From Dipteris shenzhenensis (lineage: Eukaryota > Polypodiophyta > Polypodiopsida > Gleicheniales), in the NCBI GenBank assembly GCA_047967505.1, contig CM106539.1: a stretch of DNA of 64,000 bases. The stretch is one strand, 5' to 3'. The position numbers and the translations under genes are program-made. Under the pieces are notes generated by a model, which had not been told where the DNA came from, made no database searches, and worked only from the letters and a program-made list of their open reading frames with translations. Below are positions 1 to 11,450 of the stretch, piece after piece. How positions within the stretch are numbered: the stretch's first letter is position 1; each line of letters starts with the position of its first letter.

Positions 1-1047
1 CACATGGCCAAGCTTCAAGGAAGAACCTAGGAGCTTGAGACTTGGATTAGGTATGGACGGTGTGAACCCATTTGGTCTCAAAAGCACCTCTTACAGTGTA
101 TGGCCAGTGATATTGGTGAACTATAATCTTCCACCCTCTATGGCGAGATTAAGAAAGGACATGTTATATTATCCCTTCTAATTCCAGGGAAACATAAAGT
201 AAAAAAATCATGATGTTTATTTGGAGCCTTTGATTGATGAGCTAGAGATACTTTGGAGAGGTATCGAGGTGCATGATGTGAGCAGGCCTCCCTCGTCACG
301 AGACTTCAACTACAAAGCAGTCTTGATGTGGATGATGCATGACTTCCCAGGCTATGGCGAGTGTTCAGGTAAGCATTGAACTTTTGATTATGAGTAGGCA
401 ATCGATGTGGCACCTTAAACCCAGCTTCAACTCTTAATTGCATCTATTGTTTAGGTCTCACTATATTGGGTTACCATGCATGTCCTATTTGTGGTCCTTC
501 GCTAGTCGCCTCATTGGCAGACGCATTGAATAAGGTCATCTATGAGAATCACCATCACGAAGGATCCAAATGGAGCAATATGGAAACGTGCATTTTGGAG
601 CAGGGGGTGTTGAATCATGGGAGGCCCAATTTGTAAGTATCGATCTCAAATTATATTGTTTATGTGGTTTATTAGGAGGTTGTTTCTTTGTACTAACCCC
701 TCCACAAATTGTGTCATCTTGTAGCTTGATATCGTGGGCAAGTACTCTACTCCTGTTGAGACAGCCTACCACTGCCACCATCGCAGAGAAGATACATGGA
801 GGCACTTCTATGATGATGGGTTGATTACTGAGGAGCAGTATATCTGGGCTCCTGGAGCGCCCCCCCAGGTATTTAAAAGTAATTGAATAATGTCAATATT
901 GTATATAAAAATTTGATTTTTCATACATTGAAACATGTTGTCCCTCGTTTACAGGGCCCTAGAGCTAATCAGGAGGAAGAAGATGAGGAAGAAGGGAGCA
1001 AAGAAGGGAGCAAAGAAGGGAGCGAGGACGCGGAGAACTTATATTAG
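1..1047 (+). pseudogene. CACTA (EnSpm) TNP2-type transposase, 3' part, copy A
   Basis: The frame opening at base 2 encodes a TNP2-type transposase (Transposase_21 family) core segment, including the LGMDGVNPFG and VYLEPLIDELEILWRG stretches typical of CACTA elements. In-frame stops at 179-181 and shortly after break it. Splice sites are still readable: exon to 368, intron 369-454 (GTAAGC...TTTAG), exon from 455 (CSGLTILGYHACPICG), intron from 633, exon about 725-868 ending WAPGAPPQ, and a last exon 955-1047 ending in acidic GSKEGS repeats and TAG. The joint between the exons around 632 and 725 is not in phase by my reading, so either the model or the gene is broken there. The 5' part lies outside the window but is visible in copy B at 45,239-46,025. 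Confidence 0.75.
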
Positions 1048-1494
1048 TTGTAGAAGTAGTGCTAGCTACTCTTTTTTGTACTTGAAGCCATGGGCTTGGC
1101 TTGGTGCCTCTCTTGTATATACAATCCTCTTATTTTTTGTACTTGAAGCCACAGGACGTGGCTTGGCTTCGTGTTATATATGTACATACAAGCACTTTTT
1201 GAGCATGAATTGATATACACTCCTTTTATTTTTTTGGCTTTCAATTTCCTTGTGCAATGTTCTAGCAATGAATGCCTTGTGAACTAAATGTTTTGGAGTT
1301 GTAATGTTTTATTCGGAATTGTAATCGTCGGCTATAGACATGCTTGCAATCGTGCTAATTAAAATGTGGCTGGCCGTAAGAATTGAATTGCACAATGTGG
1401 AAATGGGATTCTTGTAACTACATAGCATACAAAATACACACAACATTTTGTTCAACCACACAAAATTCTGCTTTTATTTTAAAAAAATTATGTA

Positions 1495-1700
1495 GCACGT
1501 CTATGTACGCGTCTTTCTGTTTTTTTTTAAATTTCTATAGAGCATCTAAAAGCACATCTATAGGCACTTCTATAGGTGCGTCTTTCTATTATATAGATGT
1601 GCCTATAGATGCGGGTCTGTAGACGCACGAATAGACATGCCCGTAAGTTTTTTTTAAAGTTAAAGAAACACGTCTATGTGCGCGTCTGTGGGTGCTTTGT
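1495..1700. repeat. Small foldback with CTATAGG motifs
   Basis: A 13-base sequence at 1,555-1,567 (CATCTATAGGCAC) is repeated inverted at 1,599-1,611, and CACGTCTATGT(A/G)CGCGTC recurs directly at about 1,497 and 1,669 around it. The segment could be a decayed foldback element. No target duplication was identified. The same structure is in copy B at about 47,520-47,725. Confidence 0.35.
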
Positions 1701-1769
1701 CTTGTTGTGTATCAAGCACTCTTTGGGGATAATCCTCCAATTTGTGTACTATATCTCTATCTAGACACA

Positions 1770-1996
1770 CTTATATGTGATCAACTCACATTACTCTCTG
1801 GCTCAGTGAAGTGAATAGACTTCTCATGGATGCAGTTCCATCTTTAAGTCCCAAAAACATTCGAACTCCAATTTAGACTTGTATGTGATCAGCTGACATT
1901 AGTGTCATATACCATTAGCTCAGTGAAGTCAATAGACCTTTCATGGATGCAGTTCCATCTTCAAGTCCCAAAAACATTCAAACTCCAATTTAGAAG
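1770..1996. repeat. 108-bp imperfect tandem duplication
   Basis: Two adjacent units begin TGTGATCA at 1,776 and 1,884 and share the segment with TCATGGATGCAGTTCCATCTT and AGTCCCAAAAACATTC. They precede the copia RNase H remnant and are present in copy B as well, so the duplication is older than the block duplication. Confidence 0.85.
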
Positions 1997-2039
1997 AAGT
2001 CACCCAATGCTTTTAACATTGGATCCAAGAGCATAATAC

Positions 2040-2250
2040 CAATCTATGGTTAAAACTCCACATACAAAGTGAAAACACGTCTCAACTCTATCAATTTTCA
2101 ACCACAAGGATTATTGTGATATTTTGTTCATGGTCTATCCACAAAGAAGAAGTTTAATAAGTTGCTGACATCTTCACCAAAGTACCACTTCTCTTCGCAT
2201 AAGTACGGTTTTGTAACCAATCACAACTTAAGAGGGCAACATGATGGTTA
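2040..2250 (+). pseudogene. Ty1/copia RNase H C-terminal remnant
   Basis: One frame contains VADIFTKVPL at about 2,163-2,192, the hallmark near the end of copia RNase H (usually ADIFTKALP). Stops and frameshifts lie on both sides. It marks the 3' end of an old plus-strand copia polyprotein whose upstream part is missing here. The identical remnant lies at about 48,064-48,274. Confidence 0.65.
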
Positions 2251-2383
2251 GGTTGTGGTCATTGTACATACAATGGATTTTGTGCACCAATTTTTACTTT
2301 TGTTTGTAGTTTGAAGTTTCCATAATGCAATTGAAAGTCAAAAAATATCTTCTCTACTTATATCTAGTAATATTTAAGAGAGT

Positions 2384-2520
2384 GTTGAGAACAGTGTAAA
2401 TTGCACCTATCCTCTACAGATACGATAGAGTTAGGTTTAGGTCTAGGGGTGAACTTATAAATATTTCTCATTTCCTTCAATCCAATGTAGTGTATAGTTA
2501 GTCGCCTTGTGTGTGCAGTC

Positions 2521-2573
<53 letters not shown>

Positions 2574-2650
2574 CCTTCGATACAATGTAGTGTACCGCTA
2601 CTCATCTTATGTATGTACTTCTTTCTCTCTCACCCCTATATTCTTCAACA
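2384..2650 (+). repeat. Possible copia 3' LTR with TC microsatellite
   Basis: A TGTTGAGAACAG sequence begins about 130 bases after the copia RNase H remnant, in the place expected for a 3' LTR, and TTCTTCAACA at about 2,650 could be its end. Inside are (TC)n tracts at 2,519-2,576 and two related units beginning CCTTC(A/G)AT. No partner LTR was found, so the limits are uncertain. Confidence 0.3.
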
Positions 2651-3315
2651 AACTAGGACATAAGAAATAAGGTATATTCAGCTATGATTAGAGGTCATTC
2701 AGGCAAAGCCTAAATTTGGCTATTGTAATTTGTCTTCAGAGTCTTAGCTAACCTATATTTGTGATGTTTCTTAAATTAAAATATGTATAAGAGGGGAATG
2801 GGATGGATCTAACCTATTTTACCTCAACAACATCATTTGGCCATTGCTAAATGTGGTACATACATACATACATATGTAGATAGATTATAGCTGAATAAAG
2901 TTGCTCTTTCTCTCTCTCAACAAAGAAAGGATAGACTCTATCTCCATTCTTTTTCTCTCATGAACAACTCTAAAGAAACTTTCCCTCTCTCTGTCCGTAT
3001 AAATTGGAGCTTTAAAATCTCTCCATCTCTCTCTTTCACTTGCAAAGTAATGAATCGAATGAATACCTCTGTTTCTCTCATGGAAGAAAGAACTCTCAAT
3101 GAACTAAAATGAAGGGTCTTTTCCTCTCACCGAAGGCAATGAAATGAACTCACAATCACTCAATCGAAAATGGAACCTGGTAGAAGACACTAGCGATACT
3201 CCCGTAGACTCCAAGATCATCGGTTAACACTTTTGCCACCAACACCCTCGCTGCATCAGTGAGACTACCCCACTTATGTTGTAGTAGTGACCACAATTAT
3301 TGGTGCTACACTCTG
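2651..3315. other. No gene recognised; TC-rich spacer
   Basis: This stretch between the putative copia LTR and the gypsy 3' region has short CTCTCT runs and a (CATA)n tract near 2,860. I see no coding signal. Confidence 0.5.
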
Positions 3316-3759
3316 CTAAAGCTGCTCCATCCATCGCTGTATTAGGGAACCTCCCACCACCGGAGTACCACATAAGATCACCGCTATGGTAGACATTGGA
3401 GTCACTATCACCCGTTTTGCCATGACTGGTAACGCCATCGGTGTAGACACATCAATCTGTGTTGTCACCACCCCATTAGTGGAAACACCTCCCATAGCAC
3501 CAGTATGTACCGAAGTTGAAGGTGCAAGGGGAGACACCATCCCCTGGCTAAGGTGAGGCTTCTTCCATTGTTGTTTCATAGCCACTGCACCAAAAGATCT
3601 CTTTGCTTCATCCTGTGCAGGTCCCTCAAGTGCAAGAGTGAGCACCAAGGCTATCAACTGTCGATGTGTTGTTGACTCTAAATGGATAGGAAACAAAATC
3701 TCCAGAACCTGCCCAATCTTGGAATTGACTGCCTGCTTCTTATTAACATGAATTGCCAC
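3316..3759 (-). CDS. Unrecognised ORF in gypsy 3' region
   Basis: The open frame has 147 codons, is rich in Val, Thr and Ser, and lies downstream of the gypsy integrase. No domain is recognisable. The copy B counterpart at 49,340-49,681 is shortened at its N-terminus by a 1-base insertion, which argues against selection on the protein. It may be the tail of a decayed downstream ORF. Confidence 0.2.
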   Translation of the reverse strand: MAIHVNKKQAVNSKIGQVLEILFPIHLESTTHRQLIALVLTLALEGPAQDEAKRSFGAVAMKQQWKKPHLSQGMVSPLAPSTSVHTGAMGGVSTNGVVTTQIDVSTPMALPVMAKRVIVTPMSTIAVILCGTPVVGGSLIQRWMEQL

Positions 3760-4159
3760 CTATAAAGCCTCTGCATGAATCTGCTCTTTAAGGATGCGCA
3801 CCCATGGCACCGCCCTCTCATCACAGCAACATCTATCATCCCTTGAGTCCAAGGTAGGATGGTATACGTCTTGGCCTACAAGAATAGCAACTCGAGAATC
3901 CGGTGATATAGGTCCCTCATCTGAGCATCCAAACACCCACTCAGCTTGTATTCACCCCTAGTAGGAGCTCCAAAAACATTGCCTCCATCATTGTCAGTGT
4001 ACACATTTGTTGCACGATCATCGCACCATCCATAGGCAAAAAGAGATGTTGATGAATCAATTGAACAGTTAGCTCCCGATGTTCATCCAAAAACTCCACA
4101 ATAGTTCCTACCGCCAACTGCTAGCAAAGTGCCGATGCTGACGGATGAACAGCCACCCT

Positions 4160-4465
4160 CTACCACCAATGAATACTACTGAAACTATGAATCCATAATT
4201 GTTGAAGATGAGCATCAATCGACTGAGAATCTATATACACCAATGGAAGAAGAGGGAGAAATTGAGCATGAGCCATCCCCATGATGAGATGAAGGAGAAG
4301 AACCAAGATAACAAAGAATGTTGATGATAGCTGGAAGGCAAATGCACTCAAAAAAACTGCAAGTGCGATGACAAGCAAGTAGCAAGCAACTGAGACATGC
4401 AAACAATGGAGTAGGACTTGGAATTCAGATGGCCAATAGCCCATCCTAATGATAGTGAGTTGCAT
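4160..4465 (-). CDS. Hydrophobic ORF downstream of integrase (env-position)
   Basis: This 101-aa frame contains a long hydrophobic stretch (about residues 18-65, for example ACYLLVIALAVFLSAFAF and VILVLLLHLIMGM), enough for one or two membrane spans. It sits directly 3' of the gypsy integrase, where some plant gypsy lineages carry an extra, sometimes env-like, ORF. No envelope motif is visible and another frame overlaps it, so this may be chance. It is preserved in copy B at 50,185-50,490. Confidence 0.25.
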   Translation of the reverse strand: MQLTIIRMGYWPSEFQVLLHCLHVSVACYLLVIALAVFLSAFAFQLSSTFFVILVLLLHLIMGMAHAQFLPLLPLVYIDSQSIDAHLQQLWIHSFSSIHWW

Positions 4466-4573
4466 GGCATTTAGGCTAGGATCTCACAAAAGATTGCTGT
4501 CATCATGCCGCAAACCCTTCTGCCACATGTCCTCATGCGATGGCTTGGTTGCCTCCACCTCAACCTAGGAAAT

Positions 4574-5700
4574 CTACGCCTCATTAGAGATGGGGAATGA
4601 GCATTGAAGCATGCTGTCATGATGGTATGGATGAAGCCGAAACCCATTAACTGGATGTGGAAGAACGTGCCCTTGCAAATCCACAAGATAAAACGATGTC
4701 AATCCGCAATTATGAAAAATCCAAAATGGACCCAACCATCGCAATTTCAATTTCCTTGGCATTTTCCCAAGGCAAGTGTTCAACAAAAGAACCAGTTTCC
4801 TGCGCTTAAAAGATTTCTTCTTAGACACCAAGTCCACCCTCCGCTTGCGCCTAGCTTGAACCTCCAAGGTGAGATAATAGCTCCCTCATCCAATTTGTCA
4901 AGAACATCCAACCAGAATACCATAGAGTCCTGCGCAAGGAGCCTGTCCTCTACCGTAATCCTCAGACTCAGAACAATATGCTTGATCGGTGTGATTGCTT
5001 CCAGCCCAAATGCCAATTTAAAAGGAGTCAACCTTGTGGCCACCTTGAATGAAGTGCGGTACACCCATAGTGCTGCCAGTAACTTTTCATCCCAATCCAT
5101 GCAGTGCTCATTCACCAGTAGAGACATGATCCTCTTGAACGTATGATTGGTAGACTCAGCCAGTCCATTCACTTTGGATAATAGGGGGAAGACTTCTTAT
5201 GAATCACCATATAAAAAGCATTCATTCGCTTAATGACTTTGTTGACAAAATGAGTCCCCTATTGCTGACAATCTCAATTGGAAACCCGAACTAAATGAAC
5301 ACATCGCAGTATAGACACTTTGTGATAGATTTTGCGGTGTTGTCCTGCAAGGTCCAAGCTTCAACCCATTTAATGCAATAGTTAGTGGTGGCTACCAAAG
5401 TGTAGCAATTCCTGGTGTGGGCAGCTACAGGCTTGAATGGACCCATGAAATCTAGAACCCATTTCTGAAATGGTTCTAGAGGCAAGATGGGATTAAGTGG
5501 CATGTGGTCTCGATCAGTGGGCTGTCCCAACTGTTGGCAAAGGTCGCAACTTTTTGCAAACCATCGAGCATCCTTCTGTATGATCGGCCACCATAACCCT
5601 ACCTATAGAACTTTCTTTGCGATGACTTCACCCACAAAATGGCCACCTAAAACCCCACAATGGGCTTCCATTAACACTACTTCATGCTCATGAGGTGGAA
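4574..5700 (-). pseudogene. Gypsy integrase, copy A
   Basis: The catalytic core is readable in pieces. WVLDFMGPFKPV at about 5,440-5,490 carries the first Asp, and KWVEAWTLQDNTAKSI follows. The second Asp region reads VSNRG in place of the usual VSDRG. NGLAESTNHTFKRIMSLL at about 5,120-5,172 carries the catalytic Glu. A C-terminal GPF-type module (LRWLGPFWIFHNCGLTSFYL) lies at about 4,720-4,790. Stops and shifts separate these blocks, so no functional integrase can be made. Confidence 0.8.
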
Positions 5701-5939
5701 CACACCGCAACAGCGCCTCCGTCAAATATCATGAATACAATTGTCCCGGGATGACTTCAAAGGAATGGCTCCGCAATGCCAAATGTTTCCTCTAATCCCG
5801 ATTCATGTATTTGGGCATGATGCCAATAGAGAGGAATGAGAGCATCTCATCATACCACAACCATGGTCCTTCTGGGACGATCTGTCGTGATTAGATCTGC
5901 CCAAAAAATCATTGCTAGCTTTGCATCAGGGAATTCATC

Positions 5940-7187
5940 CTCCACTCCCATTGGTAGCTCCCCAGACTCTAGTCAAGAAAGGTAATCTGCAACCACGTGC
6001 TACGAGCCAGGGTAATGAATGACATCAAAGTTGTATTCCTGCAAGAGCAACACCCATCGTGCCAATCGGCCCGAAAGACTTTGCTGCTTCACCAAATATA
6101 ATAATGCGGAATGATCGACATGGAAGATATCATGAGCCAATGTATTCAAGGGAATCGCCATGTGAGCCAAGAACCATAGATGTCTGCCATGCCATCGAAT
6201 TTGGCCCAAGAACCACAAGCATTCCTTAAGCGTCATTGGTGCCGGGGCTTGCATAGTTATTGCCACTTTATCCAGATCCACTGCAATTCCTTCCACCAAG
6301 ATCACATGCCCTAGGAGTCGGTCACTACAGACTATGAATGCACATTTCATGGGGTTTAGGCTAAAGGAGACTTCCCTACATCGTTGGAAACATTTCTGCA
6401 AGTGCTCCAGGTGCTCATTGAAAGTGTCGAACACACTAAGGTCATCCAAGAAAATCCTCATAAAATCTATCAAATAGGACCCGAAGATCTCCTACATTGC
6501 CCTCTGAAAGGTCGAGGGAGCATTCTGTAATCTGAACCACATAATAGTGCAGACATTGACCCCCCAGGATGTGATAAATGTTGTTTTGGGCTAGTCTTCT
6601 AGAGCCATTCGGATTTGGTTGTACCCGCTATATCCATCCAAGGAGTACACCTCGTGCCCTGCCACTTGATTGAGCAGCGAATCCATATAAGGTAAGGGAA
6701 ATGGATCAGGAACTGTGGCCGCATTCAGCTTGTGGTAGTCAACACAAATATGCAATTTCTTATTTTTCTTTGGCACAATGACAATTGGGAAAATCCACTC
6801 TGGATTCTCAATCGGTGCGATGAATCCCACCTGCAACAAGCGCTCTAGTTCTTCACGCACTTGCTTGGCCATGTGTGGATTCATATGATACCTCTGTATC
6901 TTCATTGGAATGACGTCTGGTTTGAGGTTAACCCAGTGTTGGTAAAACTTCGGATCCAGACCCTTCATATCCGCATAGTCCCAGGCAAACACATCAAAAA
7001 ATTCCCGCAACAGGGCAATCAATTCACTATGAAGTTTAGCTGTCAACAAAGTGCAGAATTTGACTGGTTTAGATGCGCCATCCGCTCTAAGAAAAACTGT
7101 ATTGAGAGCATGCTCTTGAACACGCATGACTCTGATCATGCGTTCTTCGAATTCCCTCTCCTGCTGTAGGAGGTCTTGTACATCCAA
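5940..7187 (-). pseudogene. Gypsy reverse transcriptase with partial RNase H, copy A
   Basis: One minus-strand frame holds VDYHKLNAATVPDPFPLPY, the motif with the first catalytic Asp (YSLDGYSGYNQI), the template-grip region (NAPSTFQRAM) and the FLDD catalytic box (IFLDDLSVF, in place of YxDD). TAG stops at 6,591-6,593 and 6,492-6,494 interrupt it; each is one base from a CAG or CAA glutamine codon, as expected from deamination of methylated cytosine. After the thumb (WHGRHLWFLAHMAIPLN) the frame jumps to late RNase H (DHSALLYLVKQQSLSGRLAR), so the middle has been deleted. Confidence 0.85.
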
Positions 7188-7290
7188 TTCTACTGCGACT
7201 TGCTAGGGCTCGGAATCCCCCTTCGGGACAAGGCTGACCACGCGCGCCAATTCATTGTGATGCATGTAGCTATCTGTAATGCCATCCACA

Positions 7291-8225
7291 TTAATGTGAA
7301 GATAGGAACCAACTCCAGATTTGCCTTAAGAAAGGCTTCCTCCTTATCATCCTCCAAGTCGTCCGCCATGTTCCACTGTCTCTACCAACACAGGTCAGAA
7401 TGCATCCGCCAATGCTGCTGCCACTCCCATTGTGACCTGCACTTTCTTCTTCCTCTCCACACTGAAATGGCATTCTGCTCCCAATTTTGCTTGACTTTCG
7501 CTTGCCACAACCAAGGCCTTCCCAAAAAGACACTATACTTTGGTGTTGTAGCTTCCATGTTGAGCACCACAAAAGACACTATGAATGATATGCCTACCAC
7601 CTCCAGAAAAACGGCCTGCAAGATTCCGATTGGTCGAACCCGGCATTGATCAACCATTTGGACTAAGAAGGGTGCCGACTCCCAAGACATCCAGCCTTTC
7701 TTAGCAGGTCTTCAAAGTGATAATATTGACCCCCGAACTGTCATCGACCAGCACCTGAGCAAAAGTCTAACCCTATGCCTTTGCGGAAATCATCGGAATT
7801 CTCATGTCAATCAAGGGAACTGCCGGAACTGGGCATGAATCAACTTGACATAGCTCCACCTCTTCTAGTTCCGACTCCGTGTGCAGGGAATGCAGCAATT
7901 GTCGGTGGAATCCCGAAACCAGATTAAGCAATCGACCCAATGAAATTTGGATAGGAGGCTCCAAAATGCACTCCAACCCCTGCTCCCTTTGCGGAGAATT
8001 CGCCTGCCTCTTGGCTTGGTTAGCGACCAACAATGGAGTTGCTTCGACCGCCGTCGGACCATTTCCTAGTAAGTGTAATTTGAATTTGGCTTGAGTCGTC
8101 GCCTCTGATTGAACAACTGGTTCCGCAAACCACACCTTTTGCCCTTCACTGTGCATCACTGCAGACTCTGGTAGAGACATCAATGGTGGCTCCTTTGTCA
8201 CCAACTCATAGACTTGGCGATGCAC
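7291..8225 (-). pseudogene. Gypsy gag-pro linker and protease, copy A
   Basis: A linker frame (7,773-8,225; ISLGRLLNLVSGF) leads to the retropepsin active-site region LVDDSSGVNII at about 7,720-7,760, which has DSS in place of DSG or DTG. The body of the protease continues in another frame at 7,382-7,690 (VVLNMEATTPKYSVFLGRPW). The stop after ISAKA and the frameshift mean the protease is not made as one chain. Confidence 0.65.
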
Positions 8226-8589
8226 ACATTGATGAGCTGACCAATCCAGTATCTTGTCAACATTCTTGGGAGTCGGTCCTCATAGCTTAGTACCAGCATG
8301 GGTGATTATGCTAATCTCTGGGCACACCAGCCGATCATCATCAACAATGTGTACGATCAAAGTGTTGGGCATTTTTCGACCATCTTTTGCCACTCCGCAT
8401 GTTGTCGATCCCATTCTTGAGCCTCCAAGCATTCGTTCTGCCAATGGCCTTCACCCAAACAAAACAAACAGGTCTTCGAATAATTTTGACACGACCCCTG
8501 CCTCCACGTTCGCGTTCGTGGCCATCACCACCTCTGCCTCATTGGAACGTCTGTTGCTGTGGCTGGAATGCTTGCTGTTGCGGCTCTTC

Positions 8590-8880
8590 TTACACAAAAG
8601 ATGCAATCAAATCTTGTTGCTGACCAACCACTCTCTGGTCGTGCCCATCATAATAGCATGCCACCATGTTGTGTGTATTAGTCAAGCAAATCGCGCACCA
8701 ATTCGCATTGAGAGCACACTCGACTGCAGAGTGACCAGGATTATGACAGTGAGTACACCATATCCCGTTCAAGCCTTTAGGTACGAATCCTTCTCCGGAA
8801 GCCACTGGTGTGCCCTTACCTCCTTTAGCGGTCCTCCAGGTCTTCGTCTCTACCTCTAAAGTTGGAATCCTCCAAACTAG
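8590..8880 (-). pseudogene. Gypsy nucleocapsid with two CCHC zinc knuckles
   Basis: The frame encodes CTHCHNPGHSAVEC and, 5 residues later, CAICLTNTHNMVAC. Both have the exact C-X2-C-X4-H-X4-C spacing of retroviral-type zinc knuckles that bind the genomic RNA. The frame is longer in copy B (54,627-54,911) because of a 1-base difference near 8,870. Confidence 0.75.
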
Positions 8881-9035
8881 TACCTTCAGACCTCCTGTCT
8901 AAAAGGTTGCATCCGAATCCTCCTCACTATCATCCAACTTCTTGGATTTGGACAATTTCTTCTTAGATTTTCTCTTCCTTGATTTGCAATTTTTGGATGT
9001 CCTCCTATGCAACGATTCCCCTGCTCACACTGCTT

Positions 9036-9669
9036 ATGCCGTGACCACCACAAGTGTTGTCTGTGTCTGATCCACTATGGCCAATGCCGTCCGCAGATCC
9101 CGTGAGAGCCTCGAAATGTAGTAGTCATTGAGTACCTCTTGAGCAGGGCATTGAGCCATAGGTACACATTGCAAGAGTAAATTGAATTTAGATGCATAAC
9201 CTTCCACATCCTGATCGCCTTGTTCCAAGCTATGCAATCTCTCCAAAGTTTTTGGGATCGATTTTTCTTGATGAAATCACCTCAAGAATGCATCACAGGC
9301 CGCATCGTATGTGGTGAAATGGCTCACTGCGTACTCTGCCAACAACCAGCATGCTGCCTTACCCGATAAGGTTGACTCAAAAATCGCCTCTTGTTGGAGC
9401 GGTACCACAACTCCCGGATTGTTCATTCCATACACCTTTTCGAGCATCCGAACATGCGCATTAGGGTCGTCCAACTTTTTTCCCAAAAACTTGGCATACT
9501 TGATGTTACTCATTGTAGGCATCACCACACTACCAATGTTTGGTGCTCCTCCAGATGGCCTTCCTTGATTGAAGAGATTGCAAGAAGCCACTGAAATTGT
9601 AGGTGGAGACAAAGATGCACTCAGCACTTGGTGTGCATCAATTGAGACCCTCACCCACAGTTTTGGCAA
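9036..9669 (-). pseudogene. Gypsy gag capsid fragments, copy A
   Basis: Two frames, 9,277-9,669 and 9,034-9,246, encode capsid-like sequence (KFLGKKLDDPNAHVRMLEK; ESTLSGKAACWLLAEY; RLHSLEQGDQDVEGYASKFN) of the Retrotrans_gag type, split by a short interruption near 9,250-9,275. A tRNA-Met primer-site-like ATCAGAGCCC lies on the minus strand near 9,690, but it is too close to the presumed gag start to be convincing. Confidence 0.6.
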
Positions 9670-10937
9670 TGAAACTGACTATGCAGGTGGGCTCTGATGT
9701 CGATTGACCCCTCCCAGAGCTTCTTGCGAACTGTTAGCCCCATGCTTAGGATCGTTGTTGTGCCGCTGTAGCCGCATAGTTGGTGTCAAGGGATCAGGAG
9801 GTCCTTTCGAGTGTGTGCACATGCATGCCTATTGGGAAGCCAATAACCACAAAATACACTACCACAACCACCAGATGAGGCTCTTCATTGGAATTTCTGT
9901 AGTCGCTCAACCGTAAGCAAGATGCTAGGGGTCAAAACGCATCCGATGGAGTTCATCTTAAAATTCCTGGATGTGTCTCCTCACCACAGCAATCTCCCGG
10001 AGTGAGCGCAACTGCATGCAAACCTCATGGGAAGTGCCTCCATAAAGACGGCAAGGAGTGAATGACATGAGTGCTCAATTGCCCGATCGTGAATTCCTTG
10101 CGTGATGGTAAGAATGGGCATCGTGATCGCCAATGTGTAACGCCATAAATGCACACAGATGCTATGAAAAGCAATAGAGAAATGATAGATATGCACAACA
10201 TCCATGAGACAGGATACAGATTTGAGAGAGATAGAACGTTGAAGAACACTGTATTCTAGAGCAATAGCTTGCACAACATCTGTGTACCCCCAATTATCTC
10301 AAAATGCTTAGTAATAGCATGCGTATAGAACCATCTGATAGTTAGAGAAATAGACGTTGAAGACTACAACTGCTTGGAGATCTGAACCGTCAACCCTTGT
10401 GGCGGCTAACCTACCCTCGCACACCCCTCTAAGTCATTGTTGCTAACCCGCATGATTATGCAATAACATTTTAGTCCCATTAATCCTAATTTGACATACA
10501 ATGGTTGCCTACCAATTGTGCCCATCCAATTGATTACCATGAGTCCCTCCTCGATTACATTTAATTAGGAACTTGGCTAGTACTCTTTGATCTTCATGCC
10601 ACTTTTTTTGGCAATTTTCCTCCACAGGTCTTCAAGCATCACTGTCCCATTATCACAATAGTGTTTGAGCTTATGCTACCCTGAAAATTTTGTTTCTTCA
10701 CCAATAGTGTAGCACATACAGCAAGATCAACATGCATGCCTTCTATCAATTTCTTCTTTTTGATGTGTCAACCACTACATATCCTTTTGTGCTTCCTTTT
10801 GGCCATGCGCATATGTTGCGCTACAACCCTTACACTTTTTATGAGAAATTCTACTAGCACAATTGCCTCATGACAAAGAGATGTTATTCATTGTGACCTT
10901 GAATTTTTTATGATAGCCCCACAACATGGTTTGTAGC
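9670..10937. other. Gypsy 5' region or unassigned spacer
   Basis: The stretch contains short open frames on the minus strand (for example 9,981-10,274) with no recognisable domain. It probably includes the gypsy leader or LTR, but I could not pair it with a second LTR. It is present almost unchanged in copy B. Confidence 0.35.
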
Positions 10938-11450
10938 TTACGATCCATACAATTGTGCAGTTTTTGTCCATGATCTTGGAATGATTTTCTTAAGCACTTT
11001 GTTTGTGGTTTCTACTTGAAATTTCACTCTTAGATAGTAAGGGGTAGATGTCTTATGTTGAATCAGTAACTCCTTCCCACTAATTGTATCATTGAATCGA
11101 TGAAGATTATCTGTTAAAGCCAAGTTTGCTTAGGACCATTTGGTGACATAGGTGGTTGCTACCTTGTTCCCACCTAGATAGTTGGCAATTTGAATGGACC
11201 TCTAAAATCTAGACTTCACATGTGAAAGGGCTCCCATGGGTATGTGTGACTAAGTGGCATGTGATCTTCAAACTTTTTTTAGTCAAGGCATTTTCATATA
11301 TCACATCTTTTTGCAATACTTCATTACATCTATATACATTGTATTCCACCACAACTTAGCAATCAATATCTTCTTGAATGTGACTTTGTTTTAGAAAATA
11401 TCTTCCTATCACTCTATGATGAGCTTTAACCGTAATTATTGTCCTCTTAT
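10938..11450 (-). pseudogene. Second gypsy integrase relic
   Basis: Minus-strand fragments resemble a different gypsy integrase: WGPFQIANYLGGNKVATTY-like sequence near 11,150-11,200, ALTDNLHR near 11,100, and QVETTNKVLKKIIPRSW near 10,960-11,010, matching the conserved QVExTNKxLKxIL region. It is much more diverged than the 3.3-10.3-kb element and is a separate, older insertion. Copy B has it at about 56,974-57,487. Confidence 0.6.

Larger units (their letters stand above)
3300..10300 (-). mobile_element. Decayed Ty3/gypsy retrotransposon, copy A
   Basis: Read on the minus strand, the order is gag (9,036-9,669), two CCHC zinc knuckles (8,590-8,850), linker and protease (7,291-8,225), reverse transcriptase with partial RNase H (5,940-7,187) and integrase (4,574-5,700). 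The order RT-RNase H-integrase identifies gypsy and excludes copia. Stops and frameshifts occur in every domain, and part of the RT-RNase H connection is deleted. No flanking LTR pair was recognised. The same decayed element, with the same stops, recurs in copy B. Confidence 0.85.

Noticed and set aside
7176-7649. 157-codon plus-strand frame inside the gypsy element
   Set aside because: It lies antisense to the recognisable protease and RT start, so it is a shadow frame.
9685-9705. tRNA-Met primer binding site of the gypsy element
   Set aside because: ATCAGAGCCC on the minus strand resembles one, but it lies within about 25 bases of the presumed gag start and no LTR end is seen beside it.
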